Shown here in pieces: positions 43,780-55,817 of a DNA stretch of 64,000 nucleotides. A program made the position numbers and the translations under genes. The notes beneath the pieces are model-generated. The model had not been told where the DNA came from. It saw only the letters and a program-made list of their open reading frames with translations, and ran no database searches. The DNA is taken from assembly GCA_033807775.1 (NCBI GenBank), contig CM066327.1, forward strand, positions 77,816,795 to 77,880,794, written 5' to 3'. Each line of letters begins with the position of its first letter. The first letter of the stretch is position 1. Source of the stretch: Saussurea involucrata. Lineage: Eukaryota > Streptophyta > Magnoliopsida > Asterales > Asteraceae.

Positions 43780-44290
43780 GTCCATATTGGGAGTGAAAGG
43801 TTTATGAAATGTGTAGGAAAAAGAAAGTTGATGTTTGTCAGAACGGACATCCCTTTTGTCCAGGATAGTACAAACCACTCTGCAACTACACTGTTCATCA
43901 TGCGACCACTAGGATGTTTGCTAAAGTCAAATTCAAGCAACCAACCAGACGCCGCCACGTGTAAAGTTGTACTGACATGCATTTAATTCATGTAGTATAT
44001 ATAGGAAACTCTTCTTCATTTTTGAAGAGCCTAGCCTTTCCTCACTGAACTACTTTGTGCAAGAAAATCTCTCCTTATGTTTTCTTATTTTCTCTCTATT
44101 ATTTCTAGTGCAAGAAATCTGTGTGTTTCTCATAGTTTGTTTAGATTAGGTTTTATACTTGATCTTATCCGCAACAAACTGTAAATTGTTTGATATATAA
44201 CAATAAACAATTTAGAAAGATAAAAATCCGTGTTTGTATTCAAACCCCCCCCCCCCTTTCTACATACTTGTATAACCCGTCGGGACCAAC
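43780..44290 (+). repeat. Probable copia LTR (element O), boundaries uncertain
   Basis: Contains GCCGCCACGTGTAAAG, a TATATATAGG TATA-like box (~43997) and a C-tract (C12, ~44246) followed by TTTCTACATACTTG, ending CGGGACCAACA. Poly-C plus GGGACCAACA endings are common at U5 ends of Sirevirus-like LTRs. No PBS follows and no second LTR is in the window, so this is probable only. Confidence 0.4.
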
Positions 44291-45407
44291 ACCAACACCA
44301 ATTCTGAACATAGGTCACACAATTATTTTAATTGTTGTGATAACAGTTACTATTGTGTTTCTGTGTTAGATATTTACCCCATCCTGGTTACTTAACAGTT
44401 TAATCTGATATTTTGCTACTCATCAATATTGTCTTTGAAGTTGCATGATGCTTAGGATGCTCCTAATCATCATGAGGGAGAGAAATGATACAGATTCAAA
44501 GACACAGTTCATCATAATGAGGGGGATAAACGTTATAAAAGTTCAAAGACCTAGATTATCAAGTTGAAGGGGAGTAAGAAAAAGTTGAGGGTGAGTAACT
44601 GTTATTTGATCTGTGCAGAAAAGATTACAAGTGTATGATTCTTCTATCCCTTACCAAGCGGTGTTTGCTACAAATTATTTCCACCTTCGAGAATATTGGT
44701 TCGACAAGTTCTGAAATTTTTCAAAGCCAATTCAACTCGCGGTTCAAAGACAGATTATTGATTTTAATCTGAAGATGCACTGTGGAATGTCACGTAACTC
44801 ACACATTATCTTTCTGGTGTGCTGATCCGATGTGTTGAAGTTTCTACAATTGAAAGTTGCTTTTCGTTCACTCAGTCAAGGTTATTGTTCAGTGAATCTG
44901 ATGATAAAGTTGAAACTATGAAGAGTAAGAGCTTTATTCAAGGGGGAGCTTGAAAAGACATGAAGACAAGCAACAGTAAAGTGTTTCAAAGATTCAAGAG
45001 GGAGAGAAGATCAAGACCTGAAGTTTTCAAGACCATTTTTTTCTTTATATAACTTTAGGGGGAGATTGTTAGGACCATAAATGTCCTATTAAATAGAAAG
45101 TTATATAAAGGTTTTATATTTATTATTATTATTTGTAAAAGCCTTAATTAATGTTAATGGGCTTAGTTTAGACCTCAATGGGCCTTGGGCTTTAGGAGAT
45201 AAGCCCTTGGTATTTAAAGTGTGTTTAGTGAGTTTTAGGTGAGCCGTTCAGAGATAGATTAATCGTGCGCCTAATTGCTTAGAGAGAGAGAGAGAAAGAG
45301 ATAGTTGAGTTTATCATTCCAATCTCGTAACTCTCTACAATCGTTCAATAAAGATTATTGTTTTCGTTACATTGTTACTTGATCAAACTGGGATCTACAA
45401 ACTAACA
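44291..45407 (+). mobile_element. Element I: 3' end of a copia element (repeated purine tracts plus LTR)
   Basis: 44291-45066 is a non-coding 3' region with several AGGGGGA-type tracts (~44519, ~44560, ~44941, 45056), the last one at the LTR. LTR 45067-45407 runs TGTTAGGACCAT..ACTAACA (TGTTAG/CTAACA ends), 341 bp. Right flank is a gypsy gag in the opposite orientation. The 5' portion has been deleted. Confidence 0.7.
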
Positions 45408-46420
45408 TCAAGAAACCCCCTTAAAATCGTGATTTTGGGAATACTTCTCATCACAATTGAACCATAATACTTTCGATCGACGTTCTTGTTGTTCCTTCCA
45501 TGTTAACTTTTTGAATGCAATGATCTCTTCTCTACCCTAATCATAGAATCATAGAAGCATGGATTGAGTTGTTGGGGCGACTCTAGTCCGTCACTTTACC
45601 TATTCCTCTCGGGTTTATGGTCGTTTGAACCGTCTTCATCCATAGGGTTTGGCTTGGAGGTGGTCGATCTTGCCTAGGGTCTTGGCCTCATATTCTTTGC
45701 CAAGATCGAATGCTTCGAATAGATCACCCGGTTTTGCTAGACGCACCTCTCGACTTAAATGAGGCTTTAGTCCGCCAATAAAACATGAGAGTAGTTGCTC
45801 CTACGAATATCTTGTCACCCTTTTCATTAGTTTCTCGAATTGTGATTGGTATTCAGTCAGTAATGAGGTTTGCATAAGTTTGAAATTTTTTGCTTGGGAA
45901 TCCTCAAACTGGGATGGACCGAAACGTCATCTAGTTTTCTCTAAAAAATTCAGCCCAACCATAATACAAGTGGTTTGCCTTCATCCAACGATACCATTCT
46001 AAGGCGTCACCCTCCAGATGTAATGCGATAATCTTTAACCCATTCCCATCAGGAGTGGAATGAAGTTCAAAATACTCATGGATTTTGAAATATCCATACA
46101 GTCGGATCTGTCCCAATAAACATTGGGATTTTCAACTTTATGGAACGGGATAAGTTGTTTTGTGGTAGTAGGTTGTTGTTCAGCGCTGGTAGATTGGCCA
46201 ACATCGTCCCAATGGTTTGGACAACTTGTTTCTTTAATTCCTGTAGGCATGTAGTAAGTGATGAGTGAATGGTTAACTCTAATGCTTCTATCAGATTTTG
46301 GAATTCGGCGTTAACTTCGGACTTGATCTCGTCGGCAACCTTTTTTGGGAATGTGTTGTGTTTTCTTTCTCTCATTGTCTCTCGATAAAAGCAGTAGTTG
46401 ATACGCCTTAGGAGTATCAT
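45408..46420 (-). pseudogene. Element J: Ty3/gypsy gag, decayed, minus strand
   Basis: Read leftwards from ~46376: EFQNLIEALE helical start, then IPMFIGTDPTVWIFQ in one phase, EYFELHSTPDGNGLKI and LHLEGDALEWYRWMKAN in another, SQFEKLMKRVTRYS, LSCFIGGLKPHL and REVRLAKPGDLFEAFDL. This is the gypsy Retrotrans_gag domain (pattern FDG.DP..W....E.YF..H....I....LEG.A..WY). Near 45500 a degraded zinc knuckle (WFNCDEKYSQNHDFK) precedes the break by element I. At least three frameshifts and several stops. Confidence 0.8.
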
Positions 46421-46776
46421 ATTAAAGATAACTTTTGGGGGTGAAAAGCTATTGAAAACGCATTGATGTTCTCAACTTTTAGAGAGCACAAATAATGAAT
46501 TTATTCTGCAATACCTTACTTCACCGTTACACCACCTTAGATACTTAAACTTAGTTTCCTAACATTAAAAAAGACTCGAACTAAAAGATAAGGACTAAAC
46601 AAGGAACTAAAAGATAAAGATTAAATAAAGACCCGATAAACCTAACTAAAGAATAATGACTCCAAAACACCCTTCCAATAATATTGGATAATTACTTGAC
46701 GAAATTTGGACAACATACGTAAGAGGGCTTATGGACCTAAGTCGTTCCCCGGTTCATTACTCTAGTAGTAAGAAGA
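46421..46776 (-). other. Element J leader or LTR remnant, non-coding
   Basis: Sits upstream of the J gag. Contains repeated AACTAAAAGATAA words (~46579 and ~46604). I see no primer binding site or clean LTR end. Confidence 0.4.
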
Positions 46777-49700
46777 GTAATGACAAAATTCAAGATACCA
46801 GAAGTAGGTGACAAGACCCTAGTCTTTATCATGAATAGCTTCAATCCAACCATCATGACCAGTGGCTACCCAAGCGTAACGAGGATCCCACGGTCCATGT
46901 TGGGAATCATTCCAACAACTTATCTTATCTTAGTCTCTTATCTTGAATTTGCCCAACCTTCAGAACCAAAGGTGGGAACCCCAGAGTACTTAGGTTTGAA
47001 GCCGAGGGAACAGGAACACTCAGAGAGTGAGGAGAGTGTTCACCAAGAGCAAGGCACACTAGAGGGCGCCTATTCAGAGGGTGAATACCCATAGGACAGA
47101 GAACCAGAGAGTGTTGCCTCCGATAGAAGGCCAGAGAGAGCCTCTGAGTCTGGAGAAGAGAGTAGCTCTTCTAGCTCAAGCAGCAATGGGCCTGCGAGAG
47201 AGGCTGAGATGAGTTTTCTGACCCCGTAGGAGCCGAGAAAATAAATCAAAAGAAGAGTTTAGTAAAAGATGCCCAAAAAGTCACACATATGTATTTTAAG
47301 TCTCCTATCCCAACTCTTAGTGCTTCCACAAAATATATCCAGGATGGTCCAGCATCCATGGATATTGAAAAAGAGGTGCACTCCTTGAACCTTAACCAAC
47401 CTAACAAATCAGATGTGCTTTATCATGCCTATGGTCTGTACAAGCTAGGGGAAGCGACATCTCTGGACATCTCCTCCCAAAAGTATATGGACATTAAACA
47501 TATATGTACCCTCTCATCCCGGGGTACGGCACCAATTCTAACACAAAACGATGCATTTGTGGCTCATCAGGACAAGGACCAACTCCATAGGGCCATGGGT
47601 AACTATCGATTATCTCGTAGGGACTGTCTAACTCAGTGACAGTGGGATGACTTAGTCGCACGTGGGTTGACTTGGCTGGACATCATTGGCAACCATCACA
47701 TCTACTACAACCTCTCTGATTCTGAGGCGGAGGAGGTGACAGTCGAAAGAACACACAAAGAAGAGTCTCCTCATGGAGATCTTTGAGGATCCGGTGGAAA
47801 TCCTTCTGCGAATAATATGATAACACCCCAAGAAAAGGTGCCTCTGAACTCGAGGCAAGTTTGGATTCATGTGTTGGATCCATGGCTCCCCTATTTTATC
47901 TTGTTACTAAAGAAGAGTTCAAAAGCTTTAGCAATAATTTCAGAGGATCCCTGAATGATCTCAAACTTGTCATCGAGAGACTATCAGAGGCCTCTACCTC
48001 AACCTTTGACATATCTACCCTTCAGGCTGAGTTCTCTGATCTAAAAAAGAAGATCGACGATAACATTACAAAGCTTGGGTTGGTCCAGTCTCAGGTCACC
48101 TAGAGCTCCAACAGTTTTGCCTCAAATTCTAATTGATCAACTCAATGGTTTAAAGACAGGGATTTCCGCCACCTCTGCTCAAGTGGCCAGCCTTACAGAA
48201 CATATGCAAAATCAGGCTAGAGCACAGTGAGAGACAACTCCTTCAACATCTACTCTTTCAACCACCCCATCCTTATTAGTGGAAGACTTCAAGAAGGAAT
48301 CAATACAACATTTAAATCTTCACGACCTTCTACTTCTACAGTGCCAGAGTAGAGAACCCATCTATTTATGAACTTGTACATAAAAAGGACTTGTCAGATT
48401 TCAAGAAGGCAATGGTTGAACATATGATACTGATTGTAGCTAAATTTGTGATGAAGTGTGGAGAGCCGGTGAAAGAAGGTAGAAGGGTCATCTATATGCA
48501 CAACTATTTTATGGACTTGCAAATTTCCCAAATAGTTGGTGCAGCAGAGGATACATGTGAAATGATCCAAACAACTGCTGAGAAACTCAAGCCTTATATA
48601 TCATAGTCTACCAAAAGAAAACATCCATAGACCTCCTATGCTGAAGAGGCTTCGAAGAAAGAGGATGTTTGACGATCCAGAAGACGATGATGAAGATGAG
48701 GCTCTAGTTATCTAAAAGGGTAGTGTATCTTCAAGCACGCGGTTCCCCTTAAGAGGTTTCCACCTTCTACTTCCGCTACTGTTCCTGAAAAATCAAAAGA
48801 TAAAGAGACTTCACAATAAGATCTCGTATAGACAGATCCACTAGTATAATCAGAAGGAATGCACTCAGAGCAAATCCATTCTTCGCCAAGAAATGATCCA
48901 TAGAGGTCTCCTCCTAGAGCATCTGCTGATGAATCCCCAACACCAGAAGTGTTCACTACAATAGTTCCAATTGTAATTATTGCTATCATTCCAGAAGCTG
49001 CCCAAGCCAACACCGATGATGCCATCTTGGTTGATTACTCCGACGATGAAGAAGCAAGGATTGAGGTTTCCTTAAACGATGATTTTGAGTCACCAGAGCG
49101 ACAAAAGGTGGTTATGAGGGATATCTTCTCTGAACTTGATCCTACTATTGCCAGTACATCTGAAGTTCCTTTATCTCAACCTAAAGACAGAGTAAAAACT
49201 GTGGTTAATCAGATGGAATCTAATAGAAGGCCATTACCAGATGAAGCAACATCTTCAAAGCCAAGAGAGAGAAAAAGAGAGAGCCACGTCTGTAAGAAGA
49301 AATCCATTGGTATCTCTACTCTGACAGGGATGAATAACTCTTTGTGAATGAACCAAGGCTTTGACCAGAGACTATGAATTTAGTCAGAGCAAGGTTCAAG
49401 AGAGAAGTGACTCACGATCCTATGGCTGTATTTTCAAAGAAGGAATCAAACAGGTACATGTTATCAAGATCAAAACATTCTCTTTTAGAGCAATCGAGTA
49501 AATTGAGTACACTGTGGAGAGAGCCAACAACACGTTCTACACGTTCAATGACAATGATTTGATCAACCTGAATCCTTATGATCTTATCGTGCTTCAAGCC
49601 TATCTCAGTCCAAGGTTTGATAAAGAAAGTTCAACGTGGATCTTGCAGAAGTAAAAAAGACAATGGGCAAGCATATAAAGGACAAATAAAGAAAAGACTT

Positions 49701-50020
49701 CCAAATTTCTCTAGAACTTGGAGTTGAATAGCTGGTAGTCACAACCCTAGAAGAGAACTTGGAAAACATGGAAAATATACATGGTGGAACTATCCTACCA
49801 GAGCGTCTTGGGTTTGTGTACAAGAATAAAGATGTAACGAAGAAATACTTTGGAGCCTCTGAATCTGCCAAATACTCAGCAGAGACTCTGAAATGGCTAA
49901 ATAAAGTAATTCTGAAAAGGTTAGGAACACCTAAGTGTCCCTTAGAGCCTGCTTAGAGGATCATTCGAGAGACAAATGCTATGATCGTGTACCGTGCCCT
50001 GATAATGAGATTCAACCAAA
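46777..50020 (+). pseudogene. Element E accessory ORF, heavily decayed copia post-pol ORF
   Basis: Plus-strand pieces in order: MTKFKIPEVGDK with an acidic Ser/Glu-rich tail (46780-47170); a patterned block (47289-47730) with VLYHAYGLYKLGE; a coiled coil (~47890-48100); a basic region KPRERKRESHVCKKK (49258-49302); then IEYTVERANNTFYTFNDN and DLINLNPYDLIVLQAYLSP (~49512-49610). Those residues align with the D module (FEVLREDGKVYYFTDADF). LGFVYKNKDVTKKYFGASES (49808-49867) aligns with the final module of D (LGVFLKNKSGKIFFRAKE). The helical tail runs to ~50020. Many stops and frameshifts. No gag or pol of E remains. Function unknown. Confidence 0.55.
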
Positions 50021-50735
50021 TTTTGTAGGGTAGATCTCTTGATTATTAGTTACTTTCTTTTTACGTTCTATATTGTAACTTTCTTTTATAAGTAAAGTAT
50101 CTTAACATGGGATGATTTTCTCCTCTTTGCTTTCTAGTTTACCTATATACTTTCAATTTTATTTTCAATACTTAGGAAAAAATTGTTATCCCCAAGTATC
50201 TCTTATGTAAAGCATTGAAAATATTCTAACTATAAAAGATCAGAGGTAACTCTGAGTATAAAGCTACGTTGAACCAGAGGCAGCCTAGAAGATGCTCAAC
50301 CATAGGTACGCTCAACCAGAGGATAATCCAACCGACTAGAGCCCCCATACACCCTCTATCATTACCCATGTGTTCAACCCTTTGCTCAATCTCTCTAAGT
50401 GTGGTCTCCTTATTGTAGTCTGCCACATCAGCAAAAAGCGGTTATTTTACCTTTACACGTGGAGCTTCAGGATTGGTCAGGGTGTTGACTTTCCTGATTT
50501 AGGCTATAAATAGGAGATACGATTGCATATCTCAAAATGCTCACACATGAAATTTCATATCTTGTGAAGTCTGTAATAACCTAGAGAGAGATTTCTACAG
50601 AGAGTTTTTACACGCACACTAGGTGTGTTCTTGGTGTTCACTGTTGTAAGCTCCAAAAATCTCATTAAATATAATATGACGACCTTGGCTTTTCAATTGA
50701 TTATATCTTCATCCTTGTAGTCTACTAATTATGAT
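50021..50735 (+). repeat. Probable LTR of element E, boundaries uncertain
   Basis: An AGGAAAAAAT tract at 50174 precedes TGTTATCCCC (50184), a likely LTR start. Farther along are ACACGTGGAGC (~50456), GTTGACTTTCC, a TATA box GGCTATAAATAGG (~50504) and AGAGAGAG-rich leader. The 3' end is not recognisable before K sequence begins near 50736. Confidence 0.45.
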
Positions 50736-51087
50736 AAATCATGATATATTGTTCTAAGCTTCCGCTCATCCTTCATACATATATCTTATCAAGTAGGATA
50801 TGGGTTCCAACGGGGAGGCACTTCTTTGGAAAGGGAGATAATCGTTTTGTGAAAATGACTCTATTTGAGATGTATATCATTAGATTGTTCCCTTCCTTGG
50901 GATGGGTGGATGGAAAGTCATTTGACGGACTTGTGCTCCAGGTTATGTGGTGTTTTTAACTATCACAAGAAAGAACCGTTCTAAATTTAGAAACCGAGGA
51001 AATATGATAAGGGTTGAGTGTGATATTAAAATGTTTTGTGTAAGAACTGGATTTCAAGGACGAAGTCTTTATTAAGGTTGGGAAGAT
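50736..51087 (+). other. Element K internal 3' end (gypsy)
   Basis: Short piece ending GATTTCAAGGACGAAGTCTT..GGGAAGAT, the motif that follows the integrase stop and precedes the LTR in plant chromoviruses (usually TTTCGAGGACGAAA..). No pol domain is recognisable in what remains. Confidence 0.55.
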
Positions 51088-51111
51088 TGTAACACCCCAA
51101 ATTTTCTATAA

Positions 51112-51245
51112 ATGGTCGGTGAACGACCTAGAAAACAGTTGAGGAATGGTCGGGAAAACGATCGATGAACGACCAGGAAAAAGATCGGTGAACGGACAGG
51201 AAACGGTCGGTGAACGGCTAGGAAAACAATCGAGGAACGGTAAAG
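51112..51245. repeat. Tandem GGTCGGTGAACGAC-type repeats in the K LTR
   Basis: Five or six imperfect 20-26 bp units with cores GGTCGGTGAACGACC, GATCGATGAACGACC, GATCGGTGAACGGAC and similar, separated by AGGAAAA. Unequal unit length suggests an old array. Confidence 0.75.
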
Positions 51246-53155
51246 AAAATAGGCAAAAAAGATCTCGATACCTTCTGGGCGAAATTGCCATGTGAAAGTG
51301 ACGTTGGCACTTTGCATGTCACTTTTTCATTGAGAAGGGAGGTTCCGATACATTATGAGCAAAAGTGCCATGCAAAAGTGACTCTGGCACTTTATCCTGA
51401 CACTCTCGCGGTCGGGTCTAGTGCAATAAATCTGATTTTTGAGCAATTTCCTTCAGTTCTCATATCTTCGTCACCACAACTCCGACATAGGCAATTGTTT
51501 TTCTATGTTCTCTATTTTTAAAGCTTTTCAAGGCTAGATCAAGAGAGTTGAAGCTTATTGAAGGATTCTAGACTATTTGTGAAATGTAACCTCTTCATTT
51601 TCTTTCTCTATAAGTTAGGGTTTTGAGCATTCTCATCCCCTCTCCTTTTCCTCCATTCATGTCTTAGATTTGTGGTTACTTAAGGTGGAGAAGATTTTTG
51701 GGTTATTTTGTGGATTTGAAGTCTAGGTTAATGTTTAATGCGTCTTTGTTTTGGGTATTAGTTGCGAGAAGTTTCCTTAGTGAGATTTGCTTGTAGATCT
51801 AAAATATTCACCACTTGGAAGCTAGACATGGGTTTGGAAGACAAGGTTTATCTTAACCTAACAAGGTGATTTCAAGTTGATTTGTGAAAATTACGTACAT
51901 GCCAAATGTTCTTCTTATAGAATTTATGTGTTTTACTTGATATCTATCAAATGTTCGGTTTTTTGTTGATTTTTGTACATTTGGAGCATTTATTTTTATA
52001 AATCTCATTTTTGGACATTTTGATAAATAGATCATAAGTGTGGGTATTTTTGAAGGTTTACCTTATAAAGTGAGATATTTGATAAAAATGTATTTTGGTG
52101 TATTTGGTATGAAAAATACTCATTGTTGTATTATGGGACATTTTGGGAATATATAAATGATATGTTTTAATTTGAGAAAATAATTTGTCCTGATGCATGA
52201 TGGTTTTTGAATTAATCGTGTATTTGGAGCATGTATTTGCGTACACGTCTATTAGATACGTTTTATTGCATTTGATGACCTTATTGGTATGGTCAATTGA
52301 ATTCTTGAGCTTTTGACTCGGTTTTGACACCTGGGGACATTTTTCAGGTTTTATAGCTCGATGTGGAGCTTTGAGTATGATTTTCATTTATTAAGTATTA
52401 TTTGAGAATTACATGTTTTGAGGGTGTTGGTCATTCAATGTTGTCACGTAATGTTATAGACTGTAATGCAATGGGTCAATAAGCATATGAGTCGGATTTG
52501 TTTATTTGGGACATTTCCCATTTGTAACTAGTTGAGACAATAGGTCATCAGGGGAAATTTGGTATGGTTATGTGGAGTCGGATACTAGTCATTGATCGTA
52601 AATGTAATCCTAGTGAATGAGTATGACTAGGATCAATGGGGCCCATATCCACACATATATTGCGGGTCGTAGAACTTGTGGCCATTGATCCTAGTATGAG
52701 GTCTATAACTTGGAATGTAGCTTACTTTTGTATTCCACTACATTCCTTGGAAAACGGATCTCCCCCGTCAATGAAATGTGTTTTTTTGGTATTGAGTTGT
52801 ATCCATGTTTTTTGTTGACGTTTTGAGTATGAAGTGTTGTTCATAAGTTATAATTTTGGGGATTGAGTCTTACTCATATTTAGATATTTTGGATAATAAA
52901 GTTTTATTCAAATTCTAGTATTTGAGCATGAATCATTATGCACATTTTGGGTGAGTATTGGTTCGAATTCATATTCGAATGAATGTTTTGTATTAGTGTT
53001 TTCATCACGAACATTGCGCGTTTTGAGAAAGATGTTTCTTTCATATTTTATACATTTCAGTTTAGAAATCATGATTTAAATAACATTCTTTTAGTTACCG
53101 TTTTATATAAACGATGAAAACTCTTGAACTCACTATGTCTTAAACCTAACCCTTT

Positions 53156-53408
53156 TGTTAGAGCATTGTTGTATTCAAGATTTACTATAAAGTCAATGTA
53201 CTGTATTTGTTAGCTTTGCCTTTATACCTTGTATGTTATGGGTATAAATAGGCATGTCTAGTTCTTAGTTAGGAGTGAATCTAGATCTCTTGTAACCTCT
53301 TGATCATTTTGTCATTTACACTTTAGAGTTCAATATATGGATGACAAGTTCTCTTTAGATTCTCTCTCTACATCATTCTTGATTACTTGCTAGATTTGGG
53401 ATTTCACA
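53156..53408 (+). repeat. Element F 5' LTR
   Basis: 253 bp, TGTTAGAGCATT..GATTTCACA. Contains GGGTATAAATAGG (TATA box ~53240). Confidence 0.95.
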
Positions 53409-53410
53409 TT

Positions 53411-53422
53411 TGGTATCAGAGC
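53411..53422 (+). other. Element F primer binding site
   Basis: TGGTATCAGAGC two bases after the 5' LTR. Confidence 0.95.
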
Positions 53423-54374
53423 CAAACAGAAGATTCAAGCAGATCGAAGACCAAATTGAAGATTTTTTACACTAAGCCTGAAGAATTCGGATTGGGTGTT
53501 CATTACTGTTCATCTGAACACTTATCATTAAGACATAGATTTTTTTCTAAATTTTGATCTTTTGGATCAATTTTTTGCATCACTGAACTCGGAATTGATT
53601 ACTGATCATCTTTAATTCTTGGATCAACATCAAAAACTACACAGAATCATCTGATTTGATCGATTTTTTGGTTTTTGTTCGAAAACCCAAAATTCACTGT
53701 TTTGGATCAAAAGTTGTTTAAATCGATCAAATTACGAGTTGTGATCAACAAGAAAAGTGTGCGAATTTCAATTTCGAATAAAGTGATACAAGTTTCATCT
53801 CATTTGATCAAGAATTGAAAGAGTTATGGCAAATTAAGTGATTTTGAAGTTCGAAGTGCAGAATTTGGATTATTCTTGGTGAATTCGGATCATTCATACA
53901 CAATTCGGATCATTCAAAGGGAATTCGGAGTGTTCTTGGCATCACAAGTATAGAATTCGACTCAAGAAGCATTCGAATTGATTTGAATTCGAACCCTTAT
54001 GGATTCGAATTGAGTTGAATTCGAACTCTGTTAGATTCGAATTGAGAAGTTGTGGATTCATCTGAGTTGGTTTAATTTTCCAAGTAAAGAATTTGAACCA
54101 AGTTAAGTCCGAATTGAGTGAATTCGAACCCAGTTAAGTCCGAATTGGGTGAATTCGAACCCAGTTAAGTCCGAATTGGGTGAATTCGAATCTTTCTTCA
54201 TCCGAATTCATTGAATTCGAATCCTTCAGCATCCGAATTCATTCAATTCGAACCCTTCAGCATCTGAATTCATTGAATTCGAACCCTTCAGCATCCGAAT
54301 TCATTGAATTCGAACCCTTATTCATTCGAATTCATTGATTTCGAATCCTTATTCATCCGAATTCTTGTGAATTA
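53423..54374 (+). other. Element F leader with GAATTCGAA repeats
   Basis: Non-coding leader. From ~53870 to 54370 it is built of imperfect repeats of TGAATTCGAACCC joined to AGTTAAGTCCGAATTGGG or TTCAGCATCCGAATTCAT (unit ~31 bp). Each unit holds GAATTC or TTCGAA palindromes. The same words occur, less regularly, in the G leader. Confidence 0.8.
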
Positions 54375-54521
54375 AAAACAAATGGGAGAATATGGTATCA
54401 GTTAGGAAAAGAGAGAAAATGGACTCTTTCTGAAGCTAAAGATGAGATCAAGCGTCTTGAAGGTTTTATTTCTAGATACATAACACATACTAATGAAGAT
54501 GCAAGAAAAATTACAAAGCTC

Positions 54522-55817
54522 ATGTCTGAGAAAGCTTTATTAGAAGACAAAGTCTCTTCTCTTGAGTCCGAACTGAAAGATTTGAATGACAAGATTGTAG
54601 TGCTTGAAGTTACTCAAGAGAAAAATAAGACATTTGAGATTTCAACTCATCAAGATAACATGAAGGAGCTTCAAGGGAGTATAAAGACAATGGAGGAAGA
54701 ATATGCTGATTTGAAGAGACATATTTTAGACATTTCTTCTTCAAATGAAAATTTTATTTTTAAAGAACAAAATGTTTTACTTACTAAAAGAATTACTGAT
54801 CTTGAAGTATATATTGCAGGTCTTGAAACAAAGAAAGACAAAGACAACTCAAGCCTGCACGATCAAATCGAGAAACTTCAAGAGAAAGTAACAACTCTTC
54901 AAAAAGAAAATGCTGATCTGAAGAGCATTGAAGACAAGAGAGAGAAGATTCTTAAAGAAAAGGGAGTAATTGAACGTAATTGTATAAAACTTTCAAAACA
55001 AGTTTCTGACTTTGAGAAAGTTTTATTTCTTGAAAAGGAGAAGTTGGAGAAGGAAAGGGTCGAGTATGAAAAAGAAAAGAAAAGCTTTGAAGCAAAGAAT
55101 GCGAAACTGTCAAAGAAAATTTCTGATCTTCATAAGGACTTAGAAAAGGAAAGACAAGAGCTAGATAAAGAAAGTCAAGAGCTAGAAAAGATGAAGAAAG
55201 CTGACTTTCAGGCTAGGTGCGTTAAAGACGACTTTTGTAAAGAAAGGAAGATATTTCGGCAGGAAATTCATAAATTGACAATGAATTTGGCTGCATTATC
55301 GACTGACATCATGAAAGAAAAGAGGGTCAAGTCTAATATTCAGAAGAAGCTTGATTTGGTGACCAAGGAACAGAATGACTTATCTTACAAAGTGAAGTCA
55401 TTTAACAAATCCAAATGCTATTCAGAATGTCTGATTCGTCCTTCTAATCTATTCTATGATCACTCGGTGGATAATTCTTCCAAGTATCAATATGCTGATC
55501 TTCCTTCATATAAGAAAGTTAACATGCAATGGAGAGTAAAAGGTACTTCTACTGAAAAAGGTGAGCCAAAATCCTCTGTTCCCAACAAGAACACTAATCT
55601 GAAAGCTAAATCTTTTGCTAATCCTGATTCATTCTATTCCGCAAATCATTTAATCAGGTTAGCACAAAAGAATTTTTGTTGTTCTTATTGTGGTACTAAT
55701 GATTTTATTAAAAATGAGAGTGTTTAATATTGGTATGGTACTTATCATTTTCCTTCTTATAGAGCTCCGCTTAACAAGCCAGGACCCAAAACACGTTGGG
55801 TACCAAAATCTACTTAA
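54522..55817 (+). CDS. Element F gag-like coiled-coil protein
   Basis: A 401-codon frame from ATG 54522 to the TAA at 55725-55727; the same phase is open upstream to ~54372 and downstream of that TAA to 55817. Residues 1-300 are a near-continuous heptad coiled coil, Lys/Glu-rich. The C-terminal part has MQWRVKGTS, then HLIRLAQKNFCCSYCG, followed after the TAA by WYGTYHFPSYRAPLN and KTRWVPKST. This matches the end of Sirevirus gag, including the CxxC module found in elements C and D. It lacks the gag core and the CCHC knuckle. The product could only be an adaptor or accessory to another element's particle. No pol follows. Confidence 0.75.

Noticed and set aside
44240..44260. Poly-C run as an assembly gap
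   Set aside because: A C12 run before TTTCTACA is a common feature of Sirevirus-like LTR U5 ends; length error is possible but it is not a gap.
50736..50959. 72-codon plus-strand frame upstream of the K LTR
   Set aside because: No match to gypsy integrase or RT motifs that I can recognise; left unannotated as a gene.
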